From: Pseudomonadota bacterium
Lineage (GTDB): Bacteria; Myxococcota_A; UBA9042; GCA-2863065
Length of the DNA stretch: 35,501 nt
Direction: 5' to 3'
Assembly: GCA_005776585.1 (NCBI GenBank)
Contig: SXOX01000113.1
Location: 1-35,501 of the forward strand
Shown in pieces: positions 23,409 to 33,616 of the stretch. Below the pieces are notes generated by a model. The model had not been told where the DNA came from, ran no database searches, and saw nothing but the letters and a program-made list of their open reading frames with translations. The translations under genes were made by a program, and so were the position numbers. How positions within the stretch are numbered: the first letter of the stretch is position 1; each line of letters begins with the position of its first letter.

Positions 23409-26400
23409 CTACTGGAGCTGCGTGCAGCTGGTCGTGACCTCGATGTCGTCGAGGTAGGCGCCCTCGCTAAAGCCTCCGCCGAACTGCTGGCCGGGGCTCG
23501 TGTACTCGAAGTGAACCTGAATGGTCTTGCCCTTGTACTTCGAGAGATCGACCGTCACGACCGTCCAGCCACCGAACGTCCCCGGATCCTGCTGCGCCTG
23601 CGTCCAGAGCGTCTCGAGCGTGGTGCCCGACAGTACGCGCGCGGTGAGCTGATCGCCGAAGAACGGGTCCTGCGCACCGTCGAGCCAGACCGCAAAGGAC
23701 AGCGTGGCGCTGCCGACGGTCAGAGGCACCGTAAGATACGGGCTCATGGCCCGCCCGTTGGACGGTCCGCCGTTGGGCGTGGCCGTGGTCCACTGGCCGG
23801 GGACGCCGTAATACAGTGACACGGCGGGAGAGAACGCGCGCTTGGCCTGGAGGCTGAAGTAGGCGCCGGACGTGTCCTTGAGGATGGTGAACCCGCCGAG
23901 GGTCTTGTCGTCGAAGCTCGCCGACAGCAGCGTCGCCGCCGTACAGCACTGCGGCCCCGTGTCGGCGAAGTGACTGCAGTGGCCGCCCTGGCAGAAGTCC
24001 TTGGTGCAGCCGTTCTGGTCGTCGCACTGCGCGTCGGTCGTGCAGCACCCCGCTCCGCCAGCGAACGTGTGCGTGCAGGCGTTCTGTGCGCAGGCGTCCT
24101 TGGTGCAGCTGTCGCCATCGTCGCACTCGAAGTCGACCGCGCAGCAGCCGGCCTTCTGCTGATGCGTGCACTGACCGCCCGGACCGCAGGCGTCCACGGT
24201 ACAGACGTAGGCGTCGTCGCAGTCCTTGGCCGACTGACAGCAGCCGGCGACCGCGGCGTGCGCGCAGGTGCCGCCGTTGCACGTGTCCGTGGTGCACTGG
24301 TTCTTGTCATCGCAGTCGCTCGCGAGCGCGCAGAGGCCCGTAAGCGGCGTACAGCTCGTGGTGATGTTAACGTCGTCTAGATAGACGCCCTTGGTGTCGT
24401 TGAACATGCCGTCGACCGTGTCGAACACGAACCGCAGCGTGACCGTCTGCCCGGCGAACTTCGACAGGTTGACCTGCTGCTTGGCCCAGGTGCCCATCTG
24501 GGGCGCAGCGCTGCGATCCCAGACGAGGGTGCTGGTCCCGTTGCTCGACTGAACCTCGAGCGTGAGGTTGTCGAAGCCCCCCAGGGGCTCGAGGTCGAGC
24601 CACACCCCGAACGTGAGCAGCAAGTAGGCGCCTGCAGGCAGGGCGATGGGCGACGACTGCAACGTGCCCTGGCTCGGAGACTGATCCGAGTTGGCGTAGG
24701 TGCCCGTGGCGCCGTTTCCAAACCACCAGGAGATGTAGGGCGAGAGGCTATTCGACTTCGAGAGCTGCCACTGAGACTCGCCCTGCGGTTCGCTCTTCCA
24801 GGTCTGCTGCTGCTCAAAGGTGTCGGAGAACACCGTCTTCGGGACACAGCAGTTGGGGTCCTTGACGTGAACGCACTGGCTCTGCTGGCACGCGTCCTTG
24901 GTGCACGGATCGGTGTCGGCGCAGGCCGCGTCGCTCGTGCAGCAGTTGGGCACGGTCTTCGTCACGCACTGACCGCCGTTGCAGCCGTGCGTGGTGCACG
25001 CGTTGCCGTCCTCGCAATCAGCCGCGGTCGTGCAGCAACCGGGCACCGGCGAGAAGACGCACTGGTTGGCCGTACACGACGCCGTCTGGCACGCCCCGGC
25101 AAACGGCTGGCAGTCCGCTGCGGAGCTACAGCAGCCGACGATTTGGGTGTGCTGGCAGGCGTTGTTGACGCACACGTCAGTCGTGCACGCGCTCGCGTCC
25201 TTGCAGTGGGCGTCCAGCGTGCAGCAGCCAGGCTTCGCGCCGTACTTGCAGGTGCCGGTGGCTGCGTCGCAGGTGTCGGTCGTGCAGGCGACCTGGTCGT
25301 TGCAATCGCCGTTCGAGGAGCAGCAGCCAGGGATGGAGGTCGTCGTGCAGGACCCGTTGACGCACGCGTTCTTCGTGCACTTGACCCCGTCTTCGCACTG
25401 CGCGTCGCCCGCGCAGCAGTCGGGCTTGGGCGTCGTCGTACAGGCGCCCGCCGCGCAGGCGTGATCGGTGCAGGGATCCCCGTCCTCGCAGTCTTTGGCC
25501 GAGAGGCAGCAGCCCGGCCCGCCCGAGGGGAACGCGACGCAGACGTTGTTCTGGCACGCGTCCTTGGTGCACGGGTTCTGGTCGTTGCACGCGGCGTCCG
25601 TCGTGCAGCAGCCCGGCACGGTCACGTGGAGGCAGACGTTGTTCTGGCAGGTGTCCTTCGTGCATGGGTTCTTGTCGTCGCAGCTCGTCGGGACACCGGT
25701 CGCCGTGGGCGCGCAGCAGTCGGGGAGCGCCTCATGGATGCACTGGTTGCCCAGGCAGCCGTCCTTGGTGCACGGGTTGCCGTCGTTGCACTGCGAGGAC
25801 GCCGTGCAGCAGTTGGGCGCCGTCGCGTACTGGCACTGGCCGTTCTGGCACCAGTCCTTCGTGCAGGCGTTGCCGTCATTACACTGGGTATCCGACATGC
25901 AGAACGCGCAGTTGGGGTCCGTCTTGTAGACGCAGAGCTTTTGCGAGGTGTCGCAGGCGTCCCACGTGCAGGGGTTCCCGTCGTCGCACATGAAGTCGGC
26001 GTCGCAGAAGGCGCAGCCGGGAAGCGGCTGGTGGAAGCAGGCGCCGTTGAAGCACTGGTCGACCGTGCACGCGTTGCCGTCCTCGCACTGCCAGTCGGCC
26101 ATGCAGCCACCGCAGTTGGGGTCTTTGGCCCAGGTGCACTTCCCGTTCAGGCACTGGTCGGTCGTGCACGGATCACCGTCGTTGCACTGCACCGGCGAGG
26201 CGCAGCAGCCGGGGGCCGGGAGGTGCACGCAGAGGTTCTTGTTCAGGTCGCACGTGTCGATGGTGCACGCGTTCTTGTCCTCGCATTGCGCGTTGATCTT
26301 GCAGGGCGTGCAGTCGCCGACCTTCAGGTGCGCGCAGACGCCGGTATTGGTGCACTGATCCACGGTGCACGGGTTCTGGTCGTCGCAGTCCTTGGTCGAG

Positions 26401-28694
26401 CCACAGCCCCCGCCACCGCACTTCACCGACAGCTCCAGGTCGTCGATGAAGACGCCGAGCGTGTCGTTGAGGATGCCGTCGACCGTGTCGAACTCGAAGC
26501 CCATCGCCACGGTCGTGCCTTGAAGCGCCGTGAGATCGACGCTGACCGGTACCCACTGCGGCCCGATGCCGCCCTGGACCTGGGTCTTGTCCCACAGGAT
26601 GCCCGCCTCGCCGGTCGTCTGGCCCGTGGCACGCAGGCGCAGCAGGTCGTAGCTGGGATCCGCCTCGATGTCGGCGTAGACGAGGAAGCTCAGCGTGATG
26701 GCGGCGGCGCCCTTGGGCAAGGTGACCGGCGGGAAGATCGCGGCGCCGCTGTTCTGCTGCTCGGCGGTCGCGTAGCTCTTCGTTTCCGGGTTGCCGTAGT
26801 AGAGCGCCTGCTTTGGGCTGCCTGCCAACCCAAAGGCCCCAACGCGCCAGCCGACGCCATTCTTTGGCGGTGACAGCGACCAACCCTTGCCGCTCGATTC
26901 GAAGGTCTCCGCCCACAGCAGTCCGTCCTTGCAGGTGACGACGCAGCCCGGAACCTGGAAGTGCACGCACTTGCCGCCCTCGCAGCCATCCTTGGTGCAC
27001 GTGTTCTTGTCGTCGCAGTCCTGCGCGCTCTTGCACTCGACACCGCAGCCCGGAATCGCCTTGTGAACGCACGACGGCATGCCCGTCGCGTCGAAGAGGC
27101 ACACGTCCTCCGTGCACGGATTGCCGTCGTTGCAGTCCGCGCTGGTCTTGCAGCCCGTGTTGCACCCGGGGATGGGCTCATGCGTGCAGATGCCGAGGCC
27201 GCTGCCGATGAAGAGGCACAGGTCGAGCGTGCATTTGTCGTTGTCATTGCACTGGAAGTCCTCTTTGCACTGCGTCTGGCAGTCGGGCATGGGCTCGTGG
27301 ATGCAGCCCGCCGAGGTGCAGCGGTCGAGCGTGCACGGATCCTTGTCGGCGCACTGCTGGTCGCTGACGCAGCAGCCGGGCACAGCCTCGATGAGGCACT
27401 TGTGCTCTTTGCACCGCGCCTGAGCGCACGGCGCACCGGGCTGTGGGCAGTCACCGTCGCCATTGCAGCATCCGGGAATGGGGTCACGTCGGCAGATGCC
27501 GGCATCGCCGCACAGCTCCTGCGTGCAGACGTCGCCGTCATCTTTGCAACCGACGAGCTTGCAATCCTCGATAGCCGCGCAGCCGGCCGCCAACACGATG
27601 TCGTCGACGAACGCGCCCTTGCCCTCGTTTTTGGTGCCGTCCAACGTGTCGAGCTGGAAGCCGATGACGGTCTTCTTGCCTGCCAACGAGGCCAGTTTGG
27701 CCGCGGGAATCGTAACGAGCGTCCAGGTGCGATACTGCGAGACGGTGAGTGCCGACTTCTCCCACAGCAGCACGTGGTCGTCGGAGCCCTGAACCCAGGC
27801 CTCGACGCGGAAGAAGTCGAACTTCGGCAGCGCCTCGATGTCGAGCCAGAGCCAGAAGGTGAGCGTCACGGGGCTGCCCTTTGGGAGCTCCGTCGGTGGA
27901 AGCAGCAGCCAGCCCATGGAGGCCGGGATCGCCCCGTCGGAGCCGGGAGGATTACCGTAGCTGCTCGTCTTGGGGTCGGCGAAGCGGGCCGAGCCGCCGG
28001 GCGAGTGCGACAACTCCTTGGAGACGTGCCAGAGGGCCGCCTGGCCGTTACCCTTCGTGGACAGCGCGCCCAAGGAGCCGTTGTCGAAGCTCTCCTGGAT
28101 GAGAGTGTTCGTGCAGCAGGCGGGATCGGCTGACGGCGCGTGCACGCAGCGGGCGGCCTGACAGCGATCGGTGGTGCAGCCGTTGGCGTCGTCGCACTGC
28201 GCGTCCGTCGTACAGCAGTCGGGCTTGCTCCAGGTCACACACAGCGCCTTCTCACATTGGAACGCGACGCAGGCCTGCTTGGGGTCGCAGTCGAGATCGC
28301 CTTGGCACGTCGAGGTTACGTCGATGTGGATGCACGTACGCTTCTCGGGATCGCAGCGATCGGTGGTGTTGGGCTTCTGGTCGTCGCAGTCGGAGTCGCG
28401 CACGCAGCAACCGGGGCGCGTGGCGAGCTGGCAGAGGCCCGTGGATCGGTCACAGCGCGCCGAATGGCAGGCATCTTGTCCGTCCATCCCGGCGCAGTCA
28501 GTGTCGGCCATGCACGTGCGCGGCGGATCGACGACGTCGCGGCCATCGGCGAACCCGTCCACCTTGGCGTCCTTCGGGACATCGGACTCGACGACGATGA
28601 GCCCCGGAGTGTCCTCCGACGGGCACCCGACGAGCAGGAGGGCCACGACCCCGACGAGGCCAAGGCGAGATGAACGGTTTACCAGGTTTTCCAT
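23409..28694 (-). CDS. Giant lipoprotein with about 30 Cys-rich CTDC-like repeats and four beta-sandwich domains
   Basis: This 1761-residue lipoprotein starts at ATG 28694 (GGAGG 5 bases upstream), with lipobox LLVGC and C24. After a linker it alternates two module types: Cys-rich repeats at 61-194 (4 copies), beta-sandwich at 195-372, repeats 373-588 (6), sandwich 589-759, repeats 764-1283 (16), sandwich 1284-1448, repeats 1455-1584 (4), sandwich 1585-1761. Each repeat of about 31 residues follows C-x4-DCDDxNPCTxDxCxxGxCxHxxxPGCC, similar to the Dictyostelium CTDC repeat. Each sandwich domain ends with a (V/I/L)DD motif followed by (I/L)xx..C (for example [13 protein letters not shown]) and resembles MAM or jelly-roll binding domains. 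It is likely surface-exposed and involved in adhesion, matrix or prey contact, but that role is inferred. Repeat counts are by eye. Confidence 0.9.
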   Translation of the reverse strand: MENLVNRSSRLGLVGVVALLLVGCPSEDTPGLIVVESDVPKDAKVDGFADGRDVVDPPRTCMADTDCAGMDGQDACHSARCDRSTGLCQLATRPGCCVRDSDCDDQKPNTTDRCDPEKRTCIHIDVTSTCQGDLDCDPKQACVAFQCEKALCVTWSKPDCCTTDAQCDDANGCTTDRCQAARCVHAPSADPACCTNTLIQESFDNGSLGALSTKGNGQAALWHVSKELSHSPGGSARFADPKTSSYGNPPGSDGAIPASMGWLLLPPTELPKGSPVTLTFWLWLDIEALPKFDFFRVEAWVQGSDDHVLLWEKSALTVSQYRTWTLVTIPAAKLASLAGKKTVIGFQLDTLDGTKNEGKGAFVDDIVLAAGCAAIEDCKLVGCKDDGDVCTQELCGDAGICRRDPIPGCCNGDGDCPQPGAPCAQARCKEHKCLIEAVPGCCVSDQQCADKDPCTLDRCTSAGCIHEPMPDCQTQCKEDFQCNDNDKCTLDLCLFIGSGLGICTHEPIPGCNTGCKTSADCNDGNPCTEDVCLFDATGMPSCVHKAIPGCGVECKSAQDCDDKNTCTKDGCEGGKCVHFQVPGCVVTCKDGLLWAETFESSGKGWSLSPPKNGVGWRVGAFGLAGSPKQALYYGNPETKSYATAEQQNSGAAIFPPVTLPKGAAAITLSFLVYADIEADPSYDLLRLRATGQTTGEAGILWDKTQVQGGIGPQWVPVSVDLTALQGTTVAMGFEFDTVDGILNDTLGVFIDDLELSVKCGGGGCGSTKDCDDQNPCTVDQCTNTGVCAHLKVGDCTPCKINAQCEDKNACTIDTCDLNKNLCVHLPAPGCCASPVQCNDGDPCTTDQCLNGKCTWAKDPNCGGCMADWQCEDGNACTVDQCFNGACFHQPLPGCAFCDADFMCDDGNPCTWDACDTSQKLCVYKTDPNCAFCMSDTQCNDGNACTKDWCQNGQCQYATAPNCCTASSQCNDGNPCTKDGCLGNQCIHEALPDCCAPTATGVPTSCDDKNPCTKDTCQNNVCLHVTVPGCCTTDAACNDQNPCTKDACQNNVCVAFPSGGPGCCLSAKDCEDGDPCTDHACAAGACTTTPKPDCCAGDAQCEDGVKCTKNACVNGSCTTTSIPGCCSSNGDCNDQVACTTDTCDAATGTCKYGAKPGCCTLDAHCKDASACTTDVCVNNACQHTQIVGCCSSAADCQPFAGACQTASCTANQCVFSPVPGCCTTAADCEDGNACTTHGCNGGQCVTKTVPNCCTSDAACADTDPCTKDACQQSQCVHVKDPNCCVPKTVFSDTFEQQQTWKSEPQGESQWQLSKSNSLSPYISWWFGNGATGTYANSDQSPSQGTLQSSPIALPAGAYLLLTFGVWLDLEPLGGFDNLTLEVQSSNGTSTLVWDRSAAPQMGTWAKQQVNLSKFAGQTVTLRFVFDTVDGMFNDTKGVYLDDVNITTSCTPLTGLCALASDCDDKNQCTTDTCNGGTCAHAAVAGCCQSAKDCDDAYVCTVDACGPGGQCTHQQKAGCCAVDFECDDGDSCTKDACAQNACTHTFAGGAGCCTTDAQCDDQNGCTKDFCQGGHCSHFADTGPQCCTAATLLSASFDDKTLGGFTILKDTSGAYFSLQAKRAFSPAVSLYYGVPGQWTTATPNGGPSNGRAMSPYLTVPLTVGSATLSFAVWLDGAQDPFFGDQLTARVLSGTTLETLWTQAQQDPGTFGGWTVVTVDLSKYKGKTIQVHFEYTSPGQQFGGGFSEGAYLDDIEVTTSCTQLQ
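23943..28514 (-). repeat. Degenerate tandem repeats of about 90-100 bases encoding Cys-rich modules
   Basis: Within the giant lipoprotein gene, four blocks of tandem repeats (28514-28113, about 27578-26931, 26405-24846 and 24332-23943) share recurring short strings. An example is the plus-strand string tccttggtgcacgggtt, which recurs with small changes, for instance near 25560 and 25760. The period follows the protein repeat of 30-33 codons. The copies differ enough to be old, but the longest block (16 copies) could still recombine or slip. Confidence 0.85.
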
Positions 28695-28835
28695 GGGGGC
28701 CTCCACCAACGTGATGCGGGCTCCGGTCTTGCGACCCGGGGATCCCTCACACGAAATTTCTGAATCCAAGCCGTGCCGCCGCGCTGGGAGGCTATCAGAA
28801 TGGGCGTAGAGCATCCAAAGCAAATCGCCTGCAGG

Positions 28836-31112
28836 TCACTGCGGCGGGCGCGTGGACTCCGTCACGGCGCGGTCGCGCAGCTCGCGGTGCCGCGCGAGCA
28901 GGTGGGGCGGGAGGGCAGCGCGATCGAGCACGGTGACGGCCTCGGCGGCGCGGCCGGCGAGAATGGCGCACTCGGCGGCGTCCAGCATCGACAGAGGGTC
29001 GCCCGCCTCGAGCAGCAGGTGGTAGGCCTCGTAGTACCGATGCTCGGCGCGGTGGACCAGGCCGAGCATGCGATAGCCGTCGCGGCTGCCGGTGGCGACG
29101 AGCGCGGTCGCATACTGGTCTGCGACCGCGAGCGCCCCCTTGTCGAGCGCCAGGCGCGCGGCGAGCGCCAGCAGGGCCTGGCCTTCGGGCCAGCGCTCGA
29201 GCGCCAGCCGCAGGACGTCGCCCCGGGGCCGACCGACGGTGAGGTAGGCGGCGACACGCTCAGGGTCATCGGGCAGCACCGCGAGCACCTCGGCCGGCGT
29301 CGGAGAACGAGACTCGAGGACCCGCTTGACGTCCTCGATGCGGCGCCACGTAAGCGCGATGATGCGGTGCAGGTGGGCGAACGCCTCGTCGCGATCAGTG
29401 AGCTGCGCCAGCGCCAGCAGCGTCTCGACGTCGGACGGGTGGAGCGCGTGAGCATGCCGAAGCGCGGCGACGTCGCGGTTGGTGGCGCCGGTCTGAAGGA
29501 ACGCGAAGTAGTCCCCCGGCAGCGACTGAGCGGCGCGCTGGGGGTCCGCGCGAATGAACACGTCGCGGCGCGGCCCAAGCTCGGGGATCGTGCGCAGCGT
29601 GACGACGAGCGCGACGACGGGCACCGCGGCCGCGCCGATGAGCATGGGCAATGACGTGGTGACGCCCGTACGACGCGACGCCGTCAATGCCCCGACGAGG
29701 GTCGCAGCCGTGAGCGCGATGCCGGGCATGTCGAGGTTGAAGTCGACGAGGTTGTGCAGTCCCAGGCCGCAGAGCGCCGCGGCGATGGCGCGGTGATGCG
29801 GCTCGCCGCGACGGCGCCACGCAGCCCGGAGCACGAAGCCCATCCCCAAGAGCATGAGCAAGGGCCCCATCACGAAGCCCAGCTCGGCGCAGAGCTCCAG
29901 TGGGACGCTGTGCGCATGGGTGAGCGTGACGCCAGGCCACTCCGTGTTGACCTGTGTCGCGGCGGCCGCATAGGTCGCCCGCCCGCTACCGGTCCAAGGC
30001 CAGCGCTGAGCGGCGCGCCACGCGAGGGTGTGGCCATGTTCTTCGACGGCCCACCCCGAGGCCGAGACATCGGTCGACATGCGCTTGAGCTCGAGCCCGA
30101 GCGGCCCGGCGATCGCCGCGCCGACGACCAGCACCGCCACGACGACCGCGGCCGAAATGGGGCGCTTGCCGCTCTCGCCGAACGCCACGATGAGGCCCGT
30201 CGAGAGTACGAGCGCGCCGATGCCCGCGCGGGAGAAGGTCGCGATGACGCCAAAGGCCAGGACGCCGAAGACGACCAGCCAGCGCGCGCGCTTCTCGGCG
30301 TCGTCGAGCGCGGTTGCGTAGCTGAGCGCCAGGGGCGCCACGAGATCGAGAAACGCCGCGAGGTGATTGGGGCTGACGAACGTAGAGAAGAACGGCATCC
30401 GGTTCATGGGATACGCCGCGTCGTAGAGCCAGAGAATGCGGGAGGTGCCCGTCAGGACCTGCAGGACGCCGATGACGACCAGGCCGACGCCCACGCCGAT
30501 GAGACCGCGCAGCAGCCGGTCGAGGTAGCGGCGCTTGCGGCTGAGGTGGTAGGCGGCCAGGTAGATGGCCAAGAGCGCCGTGGCGAGGAGCAGCGCCTGC
30601 GCGGTCGCGTGCGGATCGATGGAGACGGGCGCCGACGCGTCGAGAGACTGTTCCAACGCCGCGCGCGCGCCGCGCCATGTTGCCGCGGAGGCCGGCGCGA
30701 GACGCTCCAGAAGTGACATTGGCAGCGGAATGATCTGCAGCGCGGACGTGACCGCAAGGCCAAGGAGCACCCACGCGAAGGAGTCGAACCGAACCGAGGA
30801 CGAGCGCACGACGACGCAAGCCAGCGCCAGGGCGGCGCCGATCGCGCACGCCGCGATGGTCTCCTTGTGGAAGCCGCCGATCGCCAGTGCCGCACCGCCA
30901 CACGTGAGGACGAGCAGGACGACCGATGCACGACGAAAGACGCGACGCAGCCCGAAGTCGAGGTCCAGCCGGTCCTCACCGTGACTGCCCTCCTCGCCCG
31001 GTCGATCCGGTGCGGCGGCGTCTGACGGTGGATGAGCGGGGGAGTGCACCAAAGCGGGCGGTCCTGGATCCTGGCGCGCGTGAAGGGGCCGTTGGCCGGG
31101 GTGGACGTTCAC
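28836..31112 (-). CDS. O-antigen ligase/polymerase-like membrane protein with C-terminal helical repeat region
   Basis: This protein of up to 758 residues has about 11-12 hydrophobic segments between residues 60 and 490. The middle part matches the Wzy/WaaL (O-antigen ligase) superfamily: a large loop with SPNHLAAFLDLVAPL, ATFSRAGIGALVLSTGL and WPWTGSGRATYAAA, then THAHSVPLELCAELG, with the conserved His and Glu of the family. Residues 520-758 are soluble, Ala/Leu/Arg-rich and helical (for example LALERWPEGQALLALAARLAL), which suggests TPR-like repeats. It may join or polymerise lipid-linked glycans in the inner membrane. The start is uncertain: GTG 31112 is the furthest, while GTG 31052 would remove a Pro/His-rich lead that looks non-conserved. 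It is divergent from a glycosyltransferase gene. The 141 bases on its 3' side, up to the giant lipoprotein gene, hold nothing I recognise. Confidence 0.82.
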   Translation of the reverse strand: MNVHPGQRPLHARQDPGPPALVHSPAHPPSDAAAPDRPGEEGSHGEDRLDLDFGLRRVFRRASVVLLVLTCGGAALAIGGFHKETIAACAIGAALALACVVVRSSSVRFDSFAWVLLGLAVTSALQIIPLPMSLLERLAPASAATWRGARAALEQSLDASAPVSIDPHATAQALLLATALLAIYLAAYHLSRKRRYLDRLLRGLIGVGVGLVVIGVLQVLTGTSRILWLYDAAYPMNRMPFFSTFVSPNHLAAFLDLVAPLALSYATALDDAEKRARWLVVFGVLAFGVIATFSRAGIGALVLSTGLIVAFGESGKRPISAAVVVAVLVVGAAIAGPLGLELKRMSTDVSASGWAVEEHGHTLAWRAAQRWPWTGSGRATYAAAATQVNTEWPGVTLTHAHSVPLELCAELGFVMGPLLMLLGMGFVLRAAWRRRGEPHHRAIAAALCGLGLHNLVDFNLDMPGIALTAATLVGALTASRRTGVTTSLPMLIGAAAVPVVALVVTLRTIPELGPRRDVFIRADPQRAAQSLPGDYFAFLQTGATNRDVAALRHAHALHPSDVETLLALAQLTDRDEAFAHLHRIIALTWRRIEDVKRVLESRSPTPAEVLAVLPDDPERVAAYLTVGRPRGDVLRLALERWPEGQALLALAARLALDKGALAVADQYATALVATGSRDGYRMLGLVHRAEHRYYEAYHLLLEAGDPLSMLDAAECAILAGRAAEAVTVLDRAALPPHLLARHRELRDRAVTESTRPPQ

Positions 31113-31190
31113 GTGCTATTTGTGTCCTGTCAAGCTCTCCAGGATCGGCTGGAGTGCGACCCCGAGACCTCCGGCCCACGGAAGGCAGGC

Positions 31191-32399
31191 ATGCGCGTCC
31201 TCGTCGTCCACGAGCGGTATCAGAGCAATCAGCCGAGCGGCGAGCTCGGGGTGTTTCAAGACGAGGTCGCCGTCCTGCGCCGCGCCGGTCACGAGGTCCA
31301 CACGTTGGTGGCCGACAATGACGCGATTGCGCACATGACGCCGCTCGGTCGGGCTGCCCTCGCCGTCGCCGCGATCTGGAACCCGGCTGGCCATCGGGCC
31401 ATGCGGGACGCGCTAACCGCCGCCCGGCCTCACGTGGCTCATTTCCACAATACGTTCCCGCTGCTGTCTCCGGCGGCGTACGACGCCTGCCATGCCGCTG
31501 GCGTGCCCGTCGTTCAGACGCTGCACAACTATCGTACGATCTGCCCTGCGGCCTCGCTGTATCGCGATGGGGTCATTTGCCGGGACTGCGTCGGAGGCTC
31601 GACGTTGCCGGCGATTCGCCATGCGTGCTACCGCGGCTCGCGCGCCACGTCGGCCTCGGCGGCGGCCATGGTCGCCTGGCACCGTTCCGCGGGGACCTGG
31701 TCGCGCAAGGTCGAGTTGTTCATCGCGCTGACGAAGACGTCCTATGCCGAGCTCGTCCGGGGCGGGCTCCCTGCGAGCCGCATGGCCATCAAGCCCAACT
31801 TGATGGTCGATCCGCCGGAGCCACGCTTCGACGACGATGGCTATGTCATCTACGCGGGCCGCCTCTCGGAAGAGAAGGGCGTTCATGTGTTGCTCGAGGC
31901 GATTCGCGCGCTGCCGGAGATCCCGTTTCGGATCTACGGCGCGGGTCCACTCACCGAGCTCGTCGCGCAGGCGGCCGCGACGACCCCCAACCTGAGCTTC
32001 CTCGGTCGCCGCCCCCAGCGCGAGTGTATCGAGGCGATGCGCGGCGCACGGCTGCTGCTCCAGGCCTCGACCTGGCTCGAGCCGTGTCCCATGACGGTCC
32101 GCGAGGCGTTCGCCTGCGGCACGCCCGTCGTGGCGACCGCCATCGGCGGGTTGACCGACATGGTGGAGCCCGACGTCAATGGGCTTCACTGCGCGCCAAA
32201 CGACGCGAAGGGGCTCGCGGCTGCGGTCCGTCGGCTCATGGCCGACGACCTGCTGCACGGCCGGCTGGCGCGCGGCGCGCGGGCGACCTTCGAGCGCGAC
32301 TACGCGCCCGAGCCGGGGCTCGCGGCGCTGATGGCGTGCTACGAGCGCGCGATTCGCAGCTACGGCGGACCCGGGCCCGCGGCGACGGCCGACCGATAG
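31191..32399 (+). CDS. Glycosyltransferase family 4-type enzyme
   Basis: This 402-residue GT-B glycosyltransferase opens RVLVVHERYQSNQPSGELGVFQDEV, the usual N-terminal strand-helix with a Gly-rich loop. It contains AHFHNTFPLLSP and LHNYRTICPAASLYRDG, typical of the acceptor-binding lobe. The donor-binding lobe shows YAGRLSEEKGVHVLLEA and the E-x7-E motif region EPCPMTVREAFACGTPVVAT. The start ATG 31191 has AAGG about 8 bases upstream; the open frame extends 53 codons further upstream but without homology. It probably adds a sugar to a surface glycan in the cytoplasm; donor and acceptor are not predictable. The 3' end overlaps the convergent glycosyltransferase gene by 40 bases. Confidence 0.92.
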   Translation: MRVLVVHERYQSNQPSGELGVFQDEVAVLRRAGHEVHTLVADNDAIAHMTPLGRAALAVAAIWNPAGHRAMRDALTAARPHVAHFHNTFPLLSPAAYDACHAAGVPVVQTLHNYRTICPAASLYRDGVICRDCVGGSTLPAIRHACYRGSRATSASAAAMVAWHRSAGTWSRKVELFIALTKTSYAELVRGGLPASRMAIKPNLMVDPPEPRFDDDGYVIYAGRLSEEKGVHVLLEAIRALPEIPFRIYGAGPLTELVAQAAATTPNLSFLGRRPQRECIEAMRGARLLLQASTWLEPCPMTVREAFACGTPVVATAIGGLTDMVEPDVNGLHCAPNDAKGLAAAVRRLMADDLLHGRLARGARATFERDYAPEPGLAALMACYERAIRSYGGPGPAATADR

Positions 32400-33616
32400 A
32401 TCTCGGCGAGGCGCTCGGCCTTGCGGTCCCACGAGAAGTCCTTGGCGCGCGCGCGCGCCCCATGTGCCAAGGCGAGGCGTGCGGTCTCGTCGCGCTCCAG
32501 CCGAAGGAGCGCGGCGGCCAGGTCCGCGACGACCTGCCCCGGAGTGTCGACGGCGAGCTTGAGCCCGCAGGTGTCATCGACGACGTCGGTGAAGCCGCAA
32601 TGATCGAGCGCAACGACGGGAAGCGCCGACGAGAGCGCCTCGAGGAGCACCGTCGAGGTGAGATCGGCGAGGCTCGTGATCACCATGACGTGGCCACGGC
32701 GCATCACGGCCACGGCCTCGGACCGCGGCAGACGCCCATGCCACTGGCACCGCGCGTCGACACCTAGACGCGCGGCCAGGCGCTGCCACTCCCTCGTCTT
32801 TGGGCCATCGCCGAGGATGTGGGCCGTCATCGCCACCGACGCTGGCACCTGCGCGAGCGCCCGCAGCAACAAGCCAAGCGCTTTGCCGTGGACGTGTCCT
32901 GCGCTCCAGACGACCCGCAGCGGCTCGCCGGGCGACCGGCGCTCGGGCGTGACGTCCAGCGCGTCAGGCGGTCCCACCTCGCAGACGACCTCCGCAGAGA
33001 CGCCCCAGGCGCGCTGGATGCGCTCCGCGTTGCCTCGGGTCGCGGCGATGAGGTGACCTGCCGCGGCACGCGCGGCGCGGCGAGGTCGCGCGCGGAGCCG
33101 GAGGTCGAGCTCGTTCCAGGCGTTCTTGCCGAGGTGATAGCCCCCGCCGCGCACGCCCATCACCGGGAGAAAGCGCCACGGCGCCTGGACGAGCCCACCC
33201 ACAGGGCCCCACACGAACGGCAACCCGAGCTCGTACAGGTATCCGGGTTCACGATAGCCAACGAGATTCAGCTGGTGGACGAGGTCGAAGCCGTGGGCGG
33301 CGTGCAGCTCCTGCGCGAGCGCTTTGGCCTCACGCTGCCAGGCCGCGTAGAACCAGTAGTACGACGGCGGCCACAGGCGACGGAGCCGGTCGTGGCGGGC
33401 CCGCGGCACGTAGTGAAACGAGAGGTGCTCACGGAGCTCGGGGTGGGCCTCGAGGCCCGCCTCCACCTCGTCGCGGAAGCGGTCGGCCTCGGTGATCACC
33501 CAGACGTCGTGCTCGCGGGCGGCTGCCAGCACCCACCCCCAGCCCATGCCGGGCTCGGAGCCGCGCACCGGGCTGACGGCATAGGCGGAGATCAAGACCT
33601 TGAGCCGGCGGCTCAT
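32360..33616 (-). CDS. Glycosyltransferase (GT-B, family 4-like)
   Basis: This 418-residue GT-B enzyme has the N-terminal signature KVLISAYAVSPVRGSEPGMGWGW, seen in group-1 transferases of exopolysaccharide clusters. A middle segment follows, GYREPGYLYELGLPFVWGPVGG, and a C-terminal donor lobe with GDGPKTREWQRLAARLGV, WHGRLPRSEAVAVMRRGHV and SLADLTSTVLLEALSSALPVVALDHCGF, the last holding the E-x7-containing donor motif. The start ATG 33616 overlaps the preceding kinase-like gene as ATGA, so these two are coupled. Its stop lies inside the last codons of the convergent glycosyltransferase gene (40-base tail overlap). It is likely part of surface-polysaccharide synthesis; the sugar and acceptor are unknown. 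Confidence 0.92.
   Translation of the reverse strand: MSRRLKVLISAYAVSPVRGSEPGMGWGWVLAAAREHDVWVITEADRFRDEVEAGLEAHPELREHLSFHYVPRARHDRLRRLWPPSYYWFYAAWQREAKALAQELHAAHGFDLVHQLNLVGYREPGYLYELGLPFVWGPVGGLVQAPWRFLPVMGVRGGGYHLGKNAWNELDLRLRARPRRAARAAAGHLIAATRGNAERIQRAWGVSAEVVCEVGPPDALDVTPERRSPGEPLRVVWSAGHVHGKALGLLLRALAQVPASVAMTAHILGDGPKTREWQRLAARLGVDARCQWHGRLPRSEAVAVMRRGHVMVITSLADLTSTVLLEALSSALPVVALDHCGFTDVVDDTCGLKLAVDTPGQVVADLAAALLRLERDETARLALAHGARARAKDFSWDRKAERLAEIYRSAVAAGPGPP

Noticed and set aside
24867..26873. Long open frame on the plus strand (668 codons) opposite the giant lipoprotein gene
   Set aside because: It is an antisense shadow of the high-GC repeat gene. Its Ala/Val/Arg-rich translation has no domain, signal or ribosome-binding support.
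23943..28514. CRISPR-like periodic repeats
   Set aside because: The period is about 93 bases or more, repeats are degenerate, no unique spacers or cas genes are present, and the period tracks protein repeats in one open frame.
31128..31133. TTGACA on the minus strand as -35 of the O-antigen ligase-like gene
   Set aside because: No acceptable -10 lies 15-19 bases downstream, so I do not call a promoter.
31032..31190. Upstream extension of the plus-strand glycosyltransferase
   Set aside because: The Rossmann-like N-terminus begins at the Met of ATG 31191 with a ribosome-binding site; the preceding 53 codons are not family-like and overlap the divergent gene start.
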